DNA of 19,650 nt from contig CAYMTN010000088.1 of the NCBI GenBank assembly GCA_964393335.1, forward strand, positions 1 through 19,650. Reading direction: 5' to 3'. The notes below the pieces were generated by a model, which saw nothing but the letters and a program-made list of their open reading frames with translations, had not been told where the DNA came from and searched no databases. This DNA is from CAYMTN01 sp964393335. GTDB taxonomy: Bacteria; Chloroflexota; Anaerolineae; Aggregatilineales; Aggregatilineaceae. Shown here piece by piece: positions 1-7,993 of the stretch. How positions within the stretch are numbered: position 1 is the first letter of the stretch; each line of letters starts with the position of its first letter. The translations under genes and the position numbers were made by a program.

Positions 1-1
1 G

Positions 2-484
2 CAGGATGCCGTAGATCATCGCGCGGATCTGATCGCCGCTGAGCGGTTGCAGGTCGGGTTGGCGATCAGCCTGCACGCCGCAACCGACGAGGAGCGCAGC
101 AAACTGCTGCCGGTGAACAAGCGCTGGCCTCTGGCTGACCTGATGGACGCGATCCGGGACTACGTGGCGCAGACCGGGCGGCGGGTCACGTTTGAGTGGG
201 CGCTGATTGCCGGTGAGAATGATACGGTTGAGCAGGCCGGAAAATTGGGACGGCTGTTACATGGGCTGAAATGCCATGTTAACCTGATCCCGCTCAACCC
301 GACCGAAGGTTATACGGGACGTCCGCCAGACTCGGCCCGCGTGGAGGCATTTCAAAAGGTGCTGGAGTCGTACCACGTCGGCAGCACGGTGCGCGTCCGG
401 CGCGGAATCGATATTCAAGCGGGCTGCGGGCAGCTCAAGGCCGGCGTGATCAAGTCGAACCGGATGGCGTCCGGCGGCGAGTAA
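2..484 (+). CDS. rlmN: RlmN, 23S rRNA (adenine-2503)-C2 methyltransferase (and tRNA m2A37), C-terminal part only
   Basis: Radical-SAM enzyme that methylates C2 of A2503 in 23S rRNA (and A37 in some tRNAs), acting in the cytoplasm. The frame is open to the left edge, so only about 160 C-terminal residues are present; the radical-SAM CxxxCxxC cluster must lie outside the window. The visible part shows the family block LQVGLAISLHAA, then the VTFEWALI and HVNLIPLNP segments, and ends with the RRGIDIQAGCGQLK block. The Cys of GCGQL matches the RlmN cysteine that becomes methylated and forms the protein-RNA intermediate (Cys355 in E. coli). A TTG at 47 could be read as a start, but conserved family sequence extends upstream of it, so I treat the gene as truncated by the window. 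The stop is TAA at 482-484. The next gene starts 9 bp later and is probably co-transcribed. Confidence 0.95.
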   Translation, partial: QDAVDHRADLIAAERLQVGLAISLHAATDEERSKLLPVNKRWPLADLMDAIRDYVAQTGRRVTFEWALIAGENDTVEQAGKLGRLLHGLKCHVNLIPLNPTEGYTGRPPDSARVEAFQKVLESYHVGSTVRVRRGIDIQAGCGQLKAGVIKSNRMASGGE

Positions 485-493
485 GGGCGTGTG

Positions 494-739
494 ATGCGTA
501 TTACAGTCCGTTTTTTTGCCAGTCTGCGCGATAGTGTGGGAGCCAGCCAGGTGACGATGGACCTGCCGGACGGTGCCCTTTTACACGAGATGGTTGAGCA
601 ACTGGTGACCGACTATCCCGCGCTGGCGGGGCACCAGGCGTCCTGGCATTTTGCCGTGAATCAAACCCATGTTGACCCGGACTTCGTGCTCCATGCCGGT
701 GACCGGGTGGCGCTTTTTCCTTATGTGGCGGGCGGTTAG
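494..739 (+). CDS. MoaD/ThiS-family small sulfur carrier protein
   Basis: An 81-residue beta-grasp protein beginning MRITVRFFASLRDSVG and ending PYVAGG. The family pattern is a short ubiquitin-like fold whose C-terminal Gly-Gly is adenylated and thiocarboxylated to carry sulfur. The FFASLRD start and the FPYVAGG end resemble MoaD, the small subunit of molybdopterin synthase, more than ThiS. No moaE, moaA, moeB or thiamine genes are in view, so the acceptor pathway is not settled and no gene symbol is given. A GTG at 491 lies directly before the ATG at 494. I prefer the ATG because the conserved first strand begins there; the ribosome binding site is weak (AAGGGCG at 483-489). It sits 9 bp after rlmN. 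Confidence 0.85.
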   Translation: MRITVRFFASLRDSVGASQVTMDLPDGALLHEMVEQLVTDYPALAGHQASWHFAVNQTHVDPDFVLHAGDRVALFPYVAGG

Positions 740-759
740 GTCGTTCACGGAAGGATATG

Positions 760-1155
760 ATGATGAGCACTCCTGAATCCCGTGAGGCACTTGAGCGATT
801 TATCCGCGAGCGCCAGCGCCAGAATGCCCGGATTTTCGAGTCGGGGCACCTGGGCATCAAGCGTTTTTTCAGCCTGGACGAGGCCGCTTACCGGGATGGA
901 GCGCTTGAGCCAAAAACAAAGGAGATGTTGGGACTGGTCGCGTCGCTCGTCTTGCGCTGTAATGACTGCGTCGATTACCACCTGATCCAGTGCGTGCAAC
1001 TTGGCGCAACCGAGGACGAGTTGATCGAAGTGCTCAATGTCGGGTTGATTGTCGGTGGCTCAATCGTGATCCCGCATCTGCGCCACGCATTTGATACGCT
1101 CGATGTCCTGCTGGCACAGCGGGCAGCGCCAACTGGTGAAGCGGCGGACTCATAA
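760..1155 (+). CDS. AhpD-like / carboxymuconolactone decarboxylase family protein
   Basis: About 131 residues, mostly helical, with the diagnostic motif CNDCVDYH (CxxC plus His four residues after the second Cys). This is the active-site pattern of AhpD-type alkylhydroperoxidases, where the cysteine pair does thiol redox work. It is followed by the family stretch GATEDELIEVLNVG and the glycine-rich VGLIVGGSIVIPHLRHA segment. The exact substrate cannot be read from sequence; gamma-carboxymuconolactone decarboxylase proper normally sits among aromatic degradation genes, and none are seen. Three ATGs occur at 757, 760 and 763. The GGAAGG at 749-754 is too close to the first one, so 760 or 763 is more likely. 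Its last 6 bp overlap the stop end of the convergent histidine kinase gene. Confidence 0.85.
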   Translation: MMSTPESREALERFIRERQRQNARIFESGHLGIKRFFSLDEAAYRDGALEPKTKEMLGLVASLVLRCNDCVDYHLIQCVQLGATEDELIEVLNVGLIVGGSIVIPHLRHAFDTLDVLLAQRAAPTGEAADS

Positions 1156-4100
1156 CGTCTGTTTCGTATCACCCGGCCAGATCGGTATCCAAAAACCGAA
1201 GGTGCTGCCCTGGCCGGGAATGCTATCCCAATACACATTCCCTTCGTGAAGCTCAACGGCGCTTTTCACAATGGATAACCCCAGGCCAACCCCTGCTATG
1301 TCTTCGGTCCCGGCCTGCTGGGCACGATAAAACGGCTGGAACAACTCAACTTGCTGGTCAAGCGGAATCCCGATCCCGGTGTCGATCACTTCAAAAGCAA
1401 GGGTGGGGGCCCCGCCGTACTCTTTTTCATAGACGCGTACCGTAATCGTGCCGTCGATTGGCGTGTACTTGGTCGCGTTGTGAATCAGGTTGAAGATCGC
1501 CCGGTTTATCTGGGCCTGATCGCCGCATACGACCGGGAGATCGGGCGGGCATTGGATGGTGAGCGTATGGTGTTTCGCGTGCAACTCCGTGTGTAAAGCC
1601 TCAACACATTTTTGAATCAGGTCAGCCCAGGGAATCGGTTTGGCAGCGCGGTGTTTGGCTTCGATCCGTTCCAACGAGAGGATGTCATCGATGATTTCTT
1701 CCATCTGGCGCGACGCATCGTCGATGCCGGCCAGGTCGTTGAGCTGGTCTGGTGTCAGGTGCGAATTGAATGAGTCTTCAAGGCGCTGCAAGTGCCCTTG
1801 TACGCGCGTCAAGGGACTGCGCAGATCATGGGACGCCATGCGGATCATCTGGGATTTGGCGTGTTCGAGCTTCTGAATATCCGCAAACAGCATGGCCTGT
1901 TCAAGCGCGATGGCGGCCTGGTTGGCTAACGCTTCACACATCCGCCGTTGGTCGGATGTGCAGCAGTGCCCTGCCTGGTCATTACGGATTACGACCAGCC
2001 CGATTGTGCGTTGTTTGTTCGCCAGTGGCACGAGCATGATCGACTGTGCCGCACGAATACAGGCTGTATCCGGAAAAGCGGCGACCAGGTCTGCCCCGGC
2101 CAAAATCACGCTGTGCCCCGACGTGATCGCGCTGCGTATCAGCGGCGTGCTGAGGTCGATCTCATGTGCCGGGTTGTCTGGCTGTTGCAGGTACTGCATG
2201 CCGGTCGTGTCGTGAACAGTCTGGATCGTGCCGGTTCGCAGGCCATCGTCACATTCATAAATGATCGTGCTTTGCGCATCTGCAATGTGGGCTATTTGCT
2301 CGGCAAAACGCGCCAGAATCTCATCCAACTCAAGCGTTGATAAAATCGATTTGCCCGCCTGGTAGAGGGTGTCGAGTTGGTTAAGCTGGAGGGATAACCG
2401 TTCGGCTTGTTCGTGTGTTTGTTGGTATAACCAGGCGTTTTCACACGCAATCGCTGCCTGACGGGCGAACGGTGTGATTATCTTGACATGGTGCGGCCCA
2501 TAAAACCCTTCTTGGGCCGAGTCCAGCGAAAAGAAACCGATGACCTCACCGCGCACAACAATCGGGACGCCCAACCAGGACTGAATCCACTCGATTCCCG
2601 GCAGCGTGACCCAATCCGGGCTGCATGTCACGTCGCTGATCACCTGCGGCATGCCACTGTGGAGCAGTTTTTGCATGCTTGGGAATTTCTCGATGGGATA
2701 GGCCCGTTCATAGATGAGCTTTTTGGATAATCCCATTCTTTCGTAGTTCGCACTGGACGCGATACGAGCGGTACCGTTTTTGATCAACATCACGTTAGCG
2801 CTGTCGTATGGCACAACACGCTTGACCTGTTCCAGGAGCAGCTGCAGAACTTCGTTGAGGTCCAGGGTCGAATTGAGCACCGTGCCGACTTCGCGCAAGG
2901 TTTCGGCAATTTCGCGCTCGTGTCTCAGTTTGTCTTCGGCCTGCTGGCGCTCAATGGCCGCGCCAATACTCGCCGCCATCGCCCGGATGACAGCGATCTC
3001 TTCTTCGGGCCAGCGGCGGCTTTTTTGATGGTCAACGAATCCCAGACAGCCCCAGAACCGGCCATTCGCAAAAGTCGGTACGAGCAGCAGCGATCGCATG
3101 GGATCCAACCTGAGACGGCCCCCTGCCTTGCCGGGGATTTTGGGATTCGGCAGGCAAATGATATCTCCGTCGGCCAGGGCACGGTACCAGTCCGCCACGC
3201 CAAACGAGTCCCAGTGAAGGTCCTGGCATGAGGCGTATTCGAGCCTGACCCTGGTTTCGGGGCTGCACCATTCATACCGGAGGCTGCTAACTGGCGCAGC
3301 AGGTGACGAAGCCGGGTGATTTTCAAAAATGAAGACACGATCAGTCTGTGTTGCCTGACCCAAGAGCGCGAGGGCGTCCTGGATCGCGGCGGTGTGTTCG
3401 CCGCCTGCCAGCAAGCGGGTTGTCGCCTGGGCAGTGGCCTCTAGCAGGGCGCGCCGGTACAAAAGCACCTGTTCGGTCTGTTTCTGTTTGGTGACATCGT
3501 AGACGATGATCGCAGTCCGGCTTGTCTGGCCGGTACCCTGCCTGTCGAACAATGGGTGGATCACGACCACGTAATGCCTGCCGTTTTGTTCGACGTCAAA
3601 ATCGAGCGTTTTTTCTGTTTCGAGTAAGTTGGTGCGGCATTCGTGCCAGATTGGCGCGATATCGAATGGCAGATGATCCGTGATATTCGTGCCGATCAGG
3701 GCATTGGTGGTCAGGCCCAGGTAGTTGGCTGCCGTCTCATTGATCGACAGAATGATCCCGCCTTTATCCAATAACACGGCTGAGTCGGGCAGGGCATTCA
3801 GTAGCGCGCGCGTCGTTTTTTCGCTTTCACGCAGTGCTTCCTCGATTTTGATGCGGGCGATGGCGCTGCCCGTTTGTGAGGCGATGGCCTCCAGTGCGGT
3901 GCGCGTAGCATCGGGGATGTGGTCAACGCGGCGCGATGCCAGATTTAGGCAGGCGATAACCTCCTGGCGGTGCCGAACGGGCAGCACGGCAAGCGCGTGC
4001 AGTTTTGCGCGGCGCTCAGGTTCATAGTGCGGGTGATCAAGCTCTTGCCGGCAGATGTAGCGTGATTGGCCTTCTCGAATCACGCGGGCGTGATGTGTGT

Positions 4101-5043
4101 CGGCATCGAAATGCGAAAACCATCGGACGAAATCTTCCGGCAGGCCCTTACTCAATACCAGATCAAAGCCCCCGGTGGTGTGGTCGACCAGGTAGATGCC
4201 GCCGCCGTCCATATCCGCGACGTCGATCACGGCATCAAGAACCAGTTGCAGCGCGCGTACCAGGTTAGTTTCGATACTCAACGCAATGCCGAGATCGCGC
4301 TGAATAGCTGAAAGCCCTTCGGTGTGTTTCTGGTGCGTGATGTCGCGCACAATCGCCAGCACTTCATTTTCAATGCTGGGCGCAAACCGGGCTTCGTATT
4401 CGTGCAGCCCGTTTGGTTCCTTGATTTGATACTCAATGGCCTGCATCCTGCCCGTTTCGAAAACGCGCTCGATGGCTGCCATCGCCATGTCATTGACGTG
4501 AGCTGGCATCAACTCGCCGATAGTCTTGCCAACGATCTCGGATGCTTCAGGGATGGGCAGTCCAAGCTCTGATGGCACCTTAAAATCAAGATAAGTGCCG
4601 TTTCTGTTAATCCGAAATAACAAATCAGGGATGCCATCGACCAGCGAACGGTACAACCGTTCATGGGTGTGCAGTTCTTCTTCAATAGTCCGCTGCCCGG
4701 TCATGTCGCGGATCATGCATACCAGGCTCGGAATGTCCTCGATCGCGCACAACGTAAGTTGCAGCTCGGTGGAGATGGCATCGCCGGTACGCGGTCGTAA
4801 TGCTGCTCGAAGGCATATAGGGGGGTGCAAGACATCATGTGGGATGTCATTGTCATCCAGTTCGGGATACAGGTCCGGCAGTGTGGTCTGGCATAACTCG
4901 TCAAGAGAATATCCGGTAAGGGTTTGGGCGGCGCGGTTGCCATGCTGCACGCCCAGGGAAGGATACCCGACGATCAACACCCCATCACCTAACGCATCAT
5001 ACACGGCGTGATAGGTGGTATGCAGGCGCTCTGTTTCCAACAT
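1150..5043 (-). CDS. Large soluble multi-PAS/multi-GAF sensor histidine kinase
   Basis: A 1297-residue protein with no membrane segment, so probably a cytoplasmic sensor. Approximate order: PAS 8-120, PAS 127-240, GAF 245-400, PAS 410-525, GAF 530-710, GAF 720-890, GAF 895-1050, HisKA about 1060-1130, HATPase about 1150-1290. The H-box is MASHDLRSPLTR with the phospho-accepting His at about 1072. The N-box is NLIHNATKY (about 1185-1193), G1 is DTGIGIP (about 1221) and G2 is GVGLGLSIV (about 1251). All kinase motifs look intact. No receiver domain is fused and no response regulator lies beside it, so it is an orphan whose partner is elsewhere. The PAS and GAF ligands cannot be named; I see no obvious phytochrome chromophore Cys. 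The start ATG at 5043 is preceded by a GAGGGC ribosome binding site, and a TATAAT lies about 95 bp upstream. The stop overlaps the end of the convergent AhpD-like gene. Confidence 0.93.
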   Translation of the reverse strand: MLETERLHTTYHAVYDALGDGVLIVGYPSLGVQHGNRAAQTLTGYSLDELCQTTLPDLYPELDDNDIPHDVLHPPICLRAALRPRTGDAISTELQLTLCAIEDIPSLVCMIRDMTGQRTIEEELHTHERLYRSLVDGIPDLLFRINRNGTYLDFKVPSELGLPIPEASEIVGKTIGELMPAHVNDMAMAAIERVFETGRMQAIEYQIKEPNGLHEYEARFAPSIENEVLAIVRDITHQKHTEGLSAIQRDLGIALSIETNLVRALQLVLDAVIDVADMDGGGIYLVDHTTGGFDLVLSKGLPEDFVRWFSHFDADTHHARVIREGQSRYICRQELDHPHYEPERRAKLHALAVLPVRHRQEVIACLNLASRRVDHIPDATRTALEAIASQTGSAIARIKIEEALRESEKTTRALLNALPDSAVLLDKGGIILSINETAANYLGLTTNALIGTNITDHLPFDIAPIWHECRTNLLETEKTLDFDVEQNGRHYVVVIHPLFDRQGTGQTSRTAIIVYDVTKQKQTEQVLLYRRALLEATAQATTRLLAGGEHTAAIQDALALLGQATQTDRVFIFENHPASSPAAPVSSLRYEWCSPETRVRLEYASCQDLHWDSFGVADWYRALADGDIICLPNPKIPGKAGGRLRLDPMRSLLLVPTFANGRFWGCLGFVDHQKSRRWPEEEIAVIRAMAASIGAAIERQQAEDKLRHEREIAETLREVGTVLNSTLDLNEVLQLLLEQVKRVVPYDSANVMLIKNGTARIASSANYERMGLSKKLIYERAYPIEKFPSMQKLLHSGMPQVISDVTCSPDWVTLPGIEWIQSWLGVPIVVRGEVIGFFSLDSAQEGFYGPHHVKIITPFARQAAIACENAWLYQQTHEQAERLSLQLNQLDTLYQAGKSILSTLELDEILARFAEQIAHIADAQSTIIYECDDGLRTGTIQTVHDTTGMQYLQQPDNPAHEIDLSTPLIRSAITSGHSVILAGADLVAAFPDTACIRAAQSIMLVPLANKQRTIGLVVIRNDQAGHCCTSDQRRMCEALANQAAIALEQAMLFADIQKLEHAKSQMIRMASHDLRSPLTRVQGHLQRLEDSFNSHLTPDQLNDLAGIDDASRQMEEIIDDILSLERIEAKHRAAKPIPWADLIQKCVEALHTELHAKHHTLTIQCPPDLPVVCGDQAQINRAIFNLIHNATKYTPIDGTITVRVYEKEYGGAPTLAFEVIDTGIGIPLDQQVELFQPFYRAQQAGTEDIAGVGLGLSIVKSAVELHEGNVYWDSIPGQGSTFGFWIPIWPGDTKQTL

Positions 5044-5136
5044 GTTGCCCTCTGATCGCTTATCCTGCTCGCGTCAGCTAATCAGTATCCCACTTTTGCG
5101 TGTGATTGTCTGCTCGTGGATCAGTTATTGATCATC

Positions 5137-5142
5137 ATTATA
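5137..5142 (-). promoter_or_regulatory. Candidate -10 box for the multi-GAF histidine kinase
   Basis: On the - strand these bases read TATAAT, a perfect sigma-70-type -10 hexamer, within an AT-rich stretch (5120-5200) 94 bp upstream of the kinase ATG. The -35 at 17-bp spacing is poor (ATAACC), so the promoter may need an activator. A 16-bp inverted repeat, CTATTA-CGCT-TAATAG at 5203-5218, lies upstream and could be an operator. An 8-bp element CTAATCAG (5078-5085) recurs inverted at 5193-5200. Confidence 0.45.
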
Positions 5143-5202
5143 CACGTGTTTGTTTTTTAGGTTATGTTATTCTCAAGATCATAAATACATCGCTGATTAG
5201 AC

Positions 5203-5218
5203 CTATTACGCTTAATAG
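5203..5218. promoter_or_regulatory. 16-bp inverted repeat upstream of the kinase promoter
   Basis: CTATTA (5203-5208) and TAATAG (5213-5218) are perfect 6-bp arms around the spacer CGCT. The element lies about 60 bp upstream of the TATAAT at 5137-5142. The arm size and short spacer suit a dimeric regulator site, but no regulator is identified. A hairpin at the 3' end of a transcript reading through from 5500 on the - strand is an alternative. Confidence 0.3.
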
Positions 5219-5221
5219 CCC

Positions 5222-5500
5222 GGATCTAGGAAACCCGGCGCTGATCCTGGTCCACAAACCGTGCCCGGTTGGCGGGCGTTGAGGCCAATTGCGAAACGTC
5301 AGAATGTTGTCTGCGCGGCAGTGCCGCTGACCCGGTGCACTGGTGGAATACTGCCGAGGATTGAGACCAGCGTTTGCGACCCCGCTGCTGGTCCCCGCCA
5401 GCACGCGCTGCCACCGGCCTGCTGCCCGGCAGGCTGTAACCGCTACCGGGCGTTTGTTCCGAGTTTTGTGGCGAATCGCCGTTTTCCCGCCGCATGATGA
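5222..5500 (-). other. GC-rich gene-free block dense in inverted repeats (possible structured RNA)
   Basis: No reading frame here looks like a protein; the open frames are Arg/Ser/Pro/Ala-rich shadows without family motifs. The block sits between AT-rich flanks and contains many arm pairs: 5222-5226 with 5243-5247; 5263-5267 with 5273-5277; 5315-5320 with 5322-5327; 5317-5322 with 5350-5355; 5365-5371 with 5387-5393; 5417-5422 with 5429-5434; 5424-5429 with 5446-5451. The last two share bases and exclude each other. On the - strand, TTACCG at 5535-5540 and TATACT at 5512-5517 are 17 bp apart and could drive a transcript through the block. I see no hallmark of RNase P RNA, tmRNA or SRP RNA. 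The strand is a guess based on that promoter. Confidence 0.3.
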
Positions 5501-5532
5501 CCTTGCTTCATAGTATACCCCTTTCCTTTTTT

Positions 5533-5590
5533 GCCGGTAACCATCAGACGGGTAAGGTTACGGACTTCTAGTCATGGGGATGGTTGCCGG
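5533..5590 (+). repeat. Inverted repeat upstream of the thioredoxin-fold genes
   Basis: GCCGGTAACCA (5533-5543) is matched by TGGTTGCCGG (5581-5590), ten pairs with one G-U, across a 37-nt loop that contains a smaller GTAA/TTAC pair (5552-5560). A T-rich tract lies just upstream (5521-5532). It lies between the candidate structured block and the gene at 5733. Function unknown; it may be a leader element. Confidence 0.25.
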
Positions 5591-5654
5591 TATCCGGATG
5601 GAGCTGCAAAAACGCGTGCCGGGCAGATCGGTGGTTTCAGGCGGGGAAATGCGC

Positions 5655-5660
5655 TATATT
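5655..5660 (+). promoter_or_regulatory. Candidate -10 box for the thioredoxin-fold gene pair
   Basis: TATATT lies 72 bp upstream of the ATG at 5733 in an otherwise GC-rich stretch. The -35 region is not convincing (TGGTTT at 17-bp spacing). No better promoter is visible between 5500 and 5732. Confidence 0.25.
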
Positions 5661-5732
5661 CAAACTGGTTAGCACAAACCTCGTGCGCGTCCAAATCAAC
5701 CGAACCTGCATCTACATAGTACAGGAACATGC

Positions 5733-6053
5733 ATGAATATCCAGTTTTTGTGGTGGGAAGACTGCCCGTCACATCCTAAAGCCTGGGAACGTCTGCAACA
5801 AGTGTTGGCCGATCTATCGCTTGATGTTCACGTCGAGCGGATCGAAGTGACGACTGACGAACAGGCCGAACGGTTGCACTTTCCAGGCTCGCCAACCATC
5901 CTGGTGAATGGGAAGGACATCGATCCCCAGGCGTCGCAGTTTCCTGCGCGTTTAACTTGCCGTCTGTATTTGAAGGAGGATGGCCGTCCTTCGCCGGTTC
6001 CCTCGAAAGCGATGATCAAACGGGCATTGATGAGTGCCCAACACGACCAGTAA
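5733..6053 (+). CDS. Thioredoxin-fold protein of the DF (seleno)protein / alkylmercury lyase-like type
   Basis: 106 residues. The N-terminal strand MNIQFLWWEDCPSH places a single cysteine (Cys11) in a CPSH motif after the first beta strand, where thioredoxins have CxxC. GSPTILVNGKDIDP (52-65) is the cis-proline strand region typical of this small family. The remainder matches its short length (about 100). Relatives occur both as Cys and selenocysteine forms and as stand-alone versions of the MerB-like thioredoxin fold; their reaction is not established. No second resolving cysteine sits next to Cys11, but there is one near the C-terminus (LTCRLYLKE). The start ATG is preceded by AGGAA (5723-5727, 5-nt spacing). 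It is followed after 27 bp by a redoxin gene, so the two may form a small redox operon. Confidence 0.75.
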   Translation: MNIQFLWWEDCPSHPKAWERLQQVLADLSLDVHVERIEVTTDEQAERLHFPGSPTILVNGKDIDPQASQFPARLTCRLYLKEDGRPSPVPSKAMIKRALMSAQHDQ

Positions 6054-6080
6054 CGACAGACCAAGAGAAGGGTTTTTATC

Positions 6081-6611
6081 ATGTTAGACATAGGACAACA
6101 TGGGCCTGATTTTACGCTGCCGGGTGTGGATGGTCATACCCACACGTTATCCGATCTACTCAAGTCGAGCCGGGCGGTCGCCGTGATCTTTAGCTGCAAT
6201 CACTGCCCGTATGTGCGTGCCTGGGAAGACCGCATGAAGGCAATCCAGCGAGATTACCGCGACAAAGGCGTCATCGTGGCCGCTGTGAATGCCAATGATG
6301 CTGTCAAATACCCGGATGATGATTTTGACCACATGAAACAGCGCGCCGAGCAAGAGGGGTTCAACTTCCTGTATTTGCGGGATGAGACGCAGTCGGTCGC
6401 CCGTGCCTACGGTGGGACGCACACCCCGCACATCTTCTTGCTGGACCGTGATGGGGTGCTGCGCTATCGCGGTGCGATAGATGACAACTATGACAATCCC
6501 GATGCCGTGCAGCAGCCGTTCTTGCGAAATGCGCTCGACGCCGTGTTGGCGGGCGAAACCCCGGAGCCGGCAGTTTCCGACGCTGTCGGCTGCACGATCA
6601 AATGGAAGTAG
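6081..6611 (+). CDS. Thioredoxin family protein (redoxin/AhpC-TSA type, CNHC active site)
   Basis: 176 residues with the AhpC/TSA-redoxin layout. It starts IGQHGPDFTLPGVDG (substrate-loop region), then AVAVIFSCNHCPYVRAWEDR with the redox pair Cys39 and Cys42. The cis-proline strand is GGTHTPHIFLLDRDG, and the ending VGCTIKWK is common in this subgroup. It probably reduces disulfides or peroxides in the cytoplasm, as no signal peptide or membrane anchor is present. The C-terminal Cys171 could act as a third redox or metal-binding thiol, as in relatives with the GC(T/S)IKW tail. The ATG at 6081 has GAGAAGGG upstream (6065-6072). A pair of CCGGG/CCCGG arms follows the stop (6622-6639) and could weakly terminate transcription before icd. 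Confidence 0.88.
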   Translation: MLDIGQHGPDFTLPGVDGHTHTLSDLLKSSRAVAVIFSCNHCPYVRAWEDRMKAIQRDYRDKGVIVAAVNANDAVKYPDDDFDHMKQRAEQEGFNFLYLRDETQSVARAYGGTHTPHIFLLDRDGVLRYRGAIDDNYDNPDAVQQPFLRNALDAVLAGETPEPAVSDAVGCTIKWK

Positions 6612-6707
6612 CCACCGGGAGCCGGGCCACCTGACCCGGTACCGGCGCACGATGCAGGTTTTGGGTTCGATTCTACTCACACGCCGCCCGGAAGGAGCGT
6701 CACCAGT

Positions 6708-7961
6708 ATGGCCTATCAGCATATCGTCGTCCCATCCGACGGCGAAAAAATCACGTGTTTGAATGATGCCCATTGTATTCCGAATCACCCGATTATCGCG
6801 TTTATTGAAGGTGATGGGATCGGGCGTGACATCATGACGGCATCCAAACGAATTTGGGATGCAGCCGTCCAAAAAGCGTATGGCGGCGCGCGTAAGATCG
6901 CCTGGATGGAGATTTATGCTGGCGAAAAAGCCGCCTCGTTGTACGATGGGGATTATATGCCGGAGGAAACCTTCGAGGCACTGCGCGAGTTTCTGATCGG
7001 GATAAAGGGGCCGCTGACGACGCCGGTAGGCGGCGGATTTCGCAGCCTGAACGTCACGCTGCGGCAGGTGCTGGACCTGTACGCCTGCGTGCGCCCGGTC
7101 CAATATTACCGGGGCGTACCCAGCCCCATGCGCGAGCCTGAAAACGTCGATATGGTGATCTTCCGCGAGAATACCGAAGACGTATATGCCGGGATTGAAT
7201 ACCAGTCCGGCACGCCTGAAAATGACAAACTGGCTCGTTTTTTACGTGACGAGCTGGGCGCGCAGTTTTTTGAAGGCAGCGGGCTGGGCGTCAAGCCGAT
7301 CAGCGCCTTCGGCTCCAAGCGCCTGATGCGGTTTGCGCTGCGTTATGCGATCGAGCGTAAGCGCAAGAGCGTGACGATCATGCACAAAGGCAACATCATG
7401 AAGTTCACCGAGGGGGCGTTCCGCAACTGGTGTTACGAAGTCGCACGCGAGGAGTTTGGCGACTATACGATCACCGAGGATCAACTGTGGGACGACTATG
7501 GCGGCAAACAGCCGGATGACAAGATTCTGGTCAAGGATCGGATCGCGGATATCATTTTCCAGCACATGCTGCTGCGTCCTGGTGAGTTTGACGTGATCGT
7601 CGCGCCTAATCTGAACGGCGATTACCTGTCGGATGCGTTGGCGGCCCAGGTTGGCGGCGTAGGGATCGCGCCCGGTGCCAATATTGGCGATGACGTGATG
7701 CTGTTCGAGGCGACGCACGGCACAGCGCCCAAGTATACCGATCTGGACAGGGTGAACCCCGGCTCGCTGATGTTCAGCGGCGTGCAGATGTTGGAGTTCA
7801 TGGGATGGTGGGAAGCCGCTGCGCTGGTCAACAAGGGGTACGAGCGCACGCTGGCGCGAAAAGTGGTGACCTACGATTTTGCACGCCAGATGGAAGGCGC
7901 AACCGAGGTTGGAACCAGCGACTTTGCATCGGCGATCATCAACAACATGGCGGCAGACTGA
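6708..7961 (+). CDS. icd: Isocitrate dehydrogenase, NADP-dependent
   Basis: Catalyses oxidative decarboxylation of isocitrate to 2-oxoglutarate in the TCA cycle. At 417 residues it is nearly the same length as E. coli Icd (416), and numbering coincides over the first half. The substrate block GGGFRSLNVTLRQ supplies Ser113, Asn115 and Arg119, with Arg129, Arg153 and Tyr160 also present. The catalytic Lys is in MHKGNIMKFTEG (about 227), and NLNGDYLSD provides metal-binding Asp. The cofactor region HGTAPKYTDLDRVNPG keeps the Lys-Tyr and Val of NADP-specific enzymes. The downstream TYDFARQ keeps the Tyr and Arg that contact the 2'-phosphate, so NADP rather than NAD is expected. Ser113 is the residue phosphorylated by AceK in enterics; no aceK is in view. 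The ATG has AAGGAG at 6692-6697, spacing 10. A strong terminator follows. Confidence 0.97.
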   Translation: MAYQHIVVPSDGEKITCLNDAHCIPNHPIIAFIEGDGIGRDIMTASKRIWDAAVQKAYGGARKIAWMEIYAGEKAASLYDGDYMPEETFEALREFLIGIKGPLTTPVGGGFRSLNVTLRQVLDLYACVRPVQYYRGVPSPMREPENVDMVIFRENTEDVYAGIEYQSGTPENDKLARFLRDELGAQFFEGSGLGVKPISAFGSKRLMRFALRYAIERKRKSVTIMHKGNIMKFTEGAFRNWCYEVAREEFGDYTITEDQLWDDYGGKQPDDKILVKDRIADIIFQHMLLRPGEFDVIVAPNLNGDYLSDALAAQVGGVGIAPGANIGDDVMLFEATHGTAPKYTDLDRVNPGSLMFSGVQMLEFMGWWEAAALVNKGYERTLARKVVTYDFARQMEGATEVGTSDFASAIINNMAAD

Positions 7962-7993
7962 TCGCTGCGCGGGACACAAGTTAACCGATTTTG

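Noticed and set aside
5222..5500. RNase P RNA, tmRNA or SRP RNA in the GC-rich gap
   Set aside because: I compared remembered hallmark sequences by eye. AGGAAACCCGG near 5228 faintly recalls the RNase P start, but the other conserved blocks are missing. A covariance search would settle it.
5226..5719. Small open frames in the 5044-5732 gap, including 89 and 78 codons
   Set aside because: Low-complexity Arg/Pro/Ser/Ala composition, no ribosome sites, no family resemblance; the gap looks non-coding.
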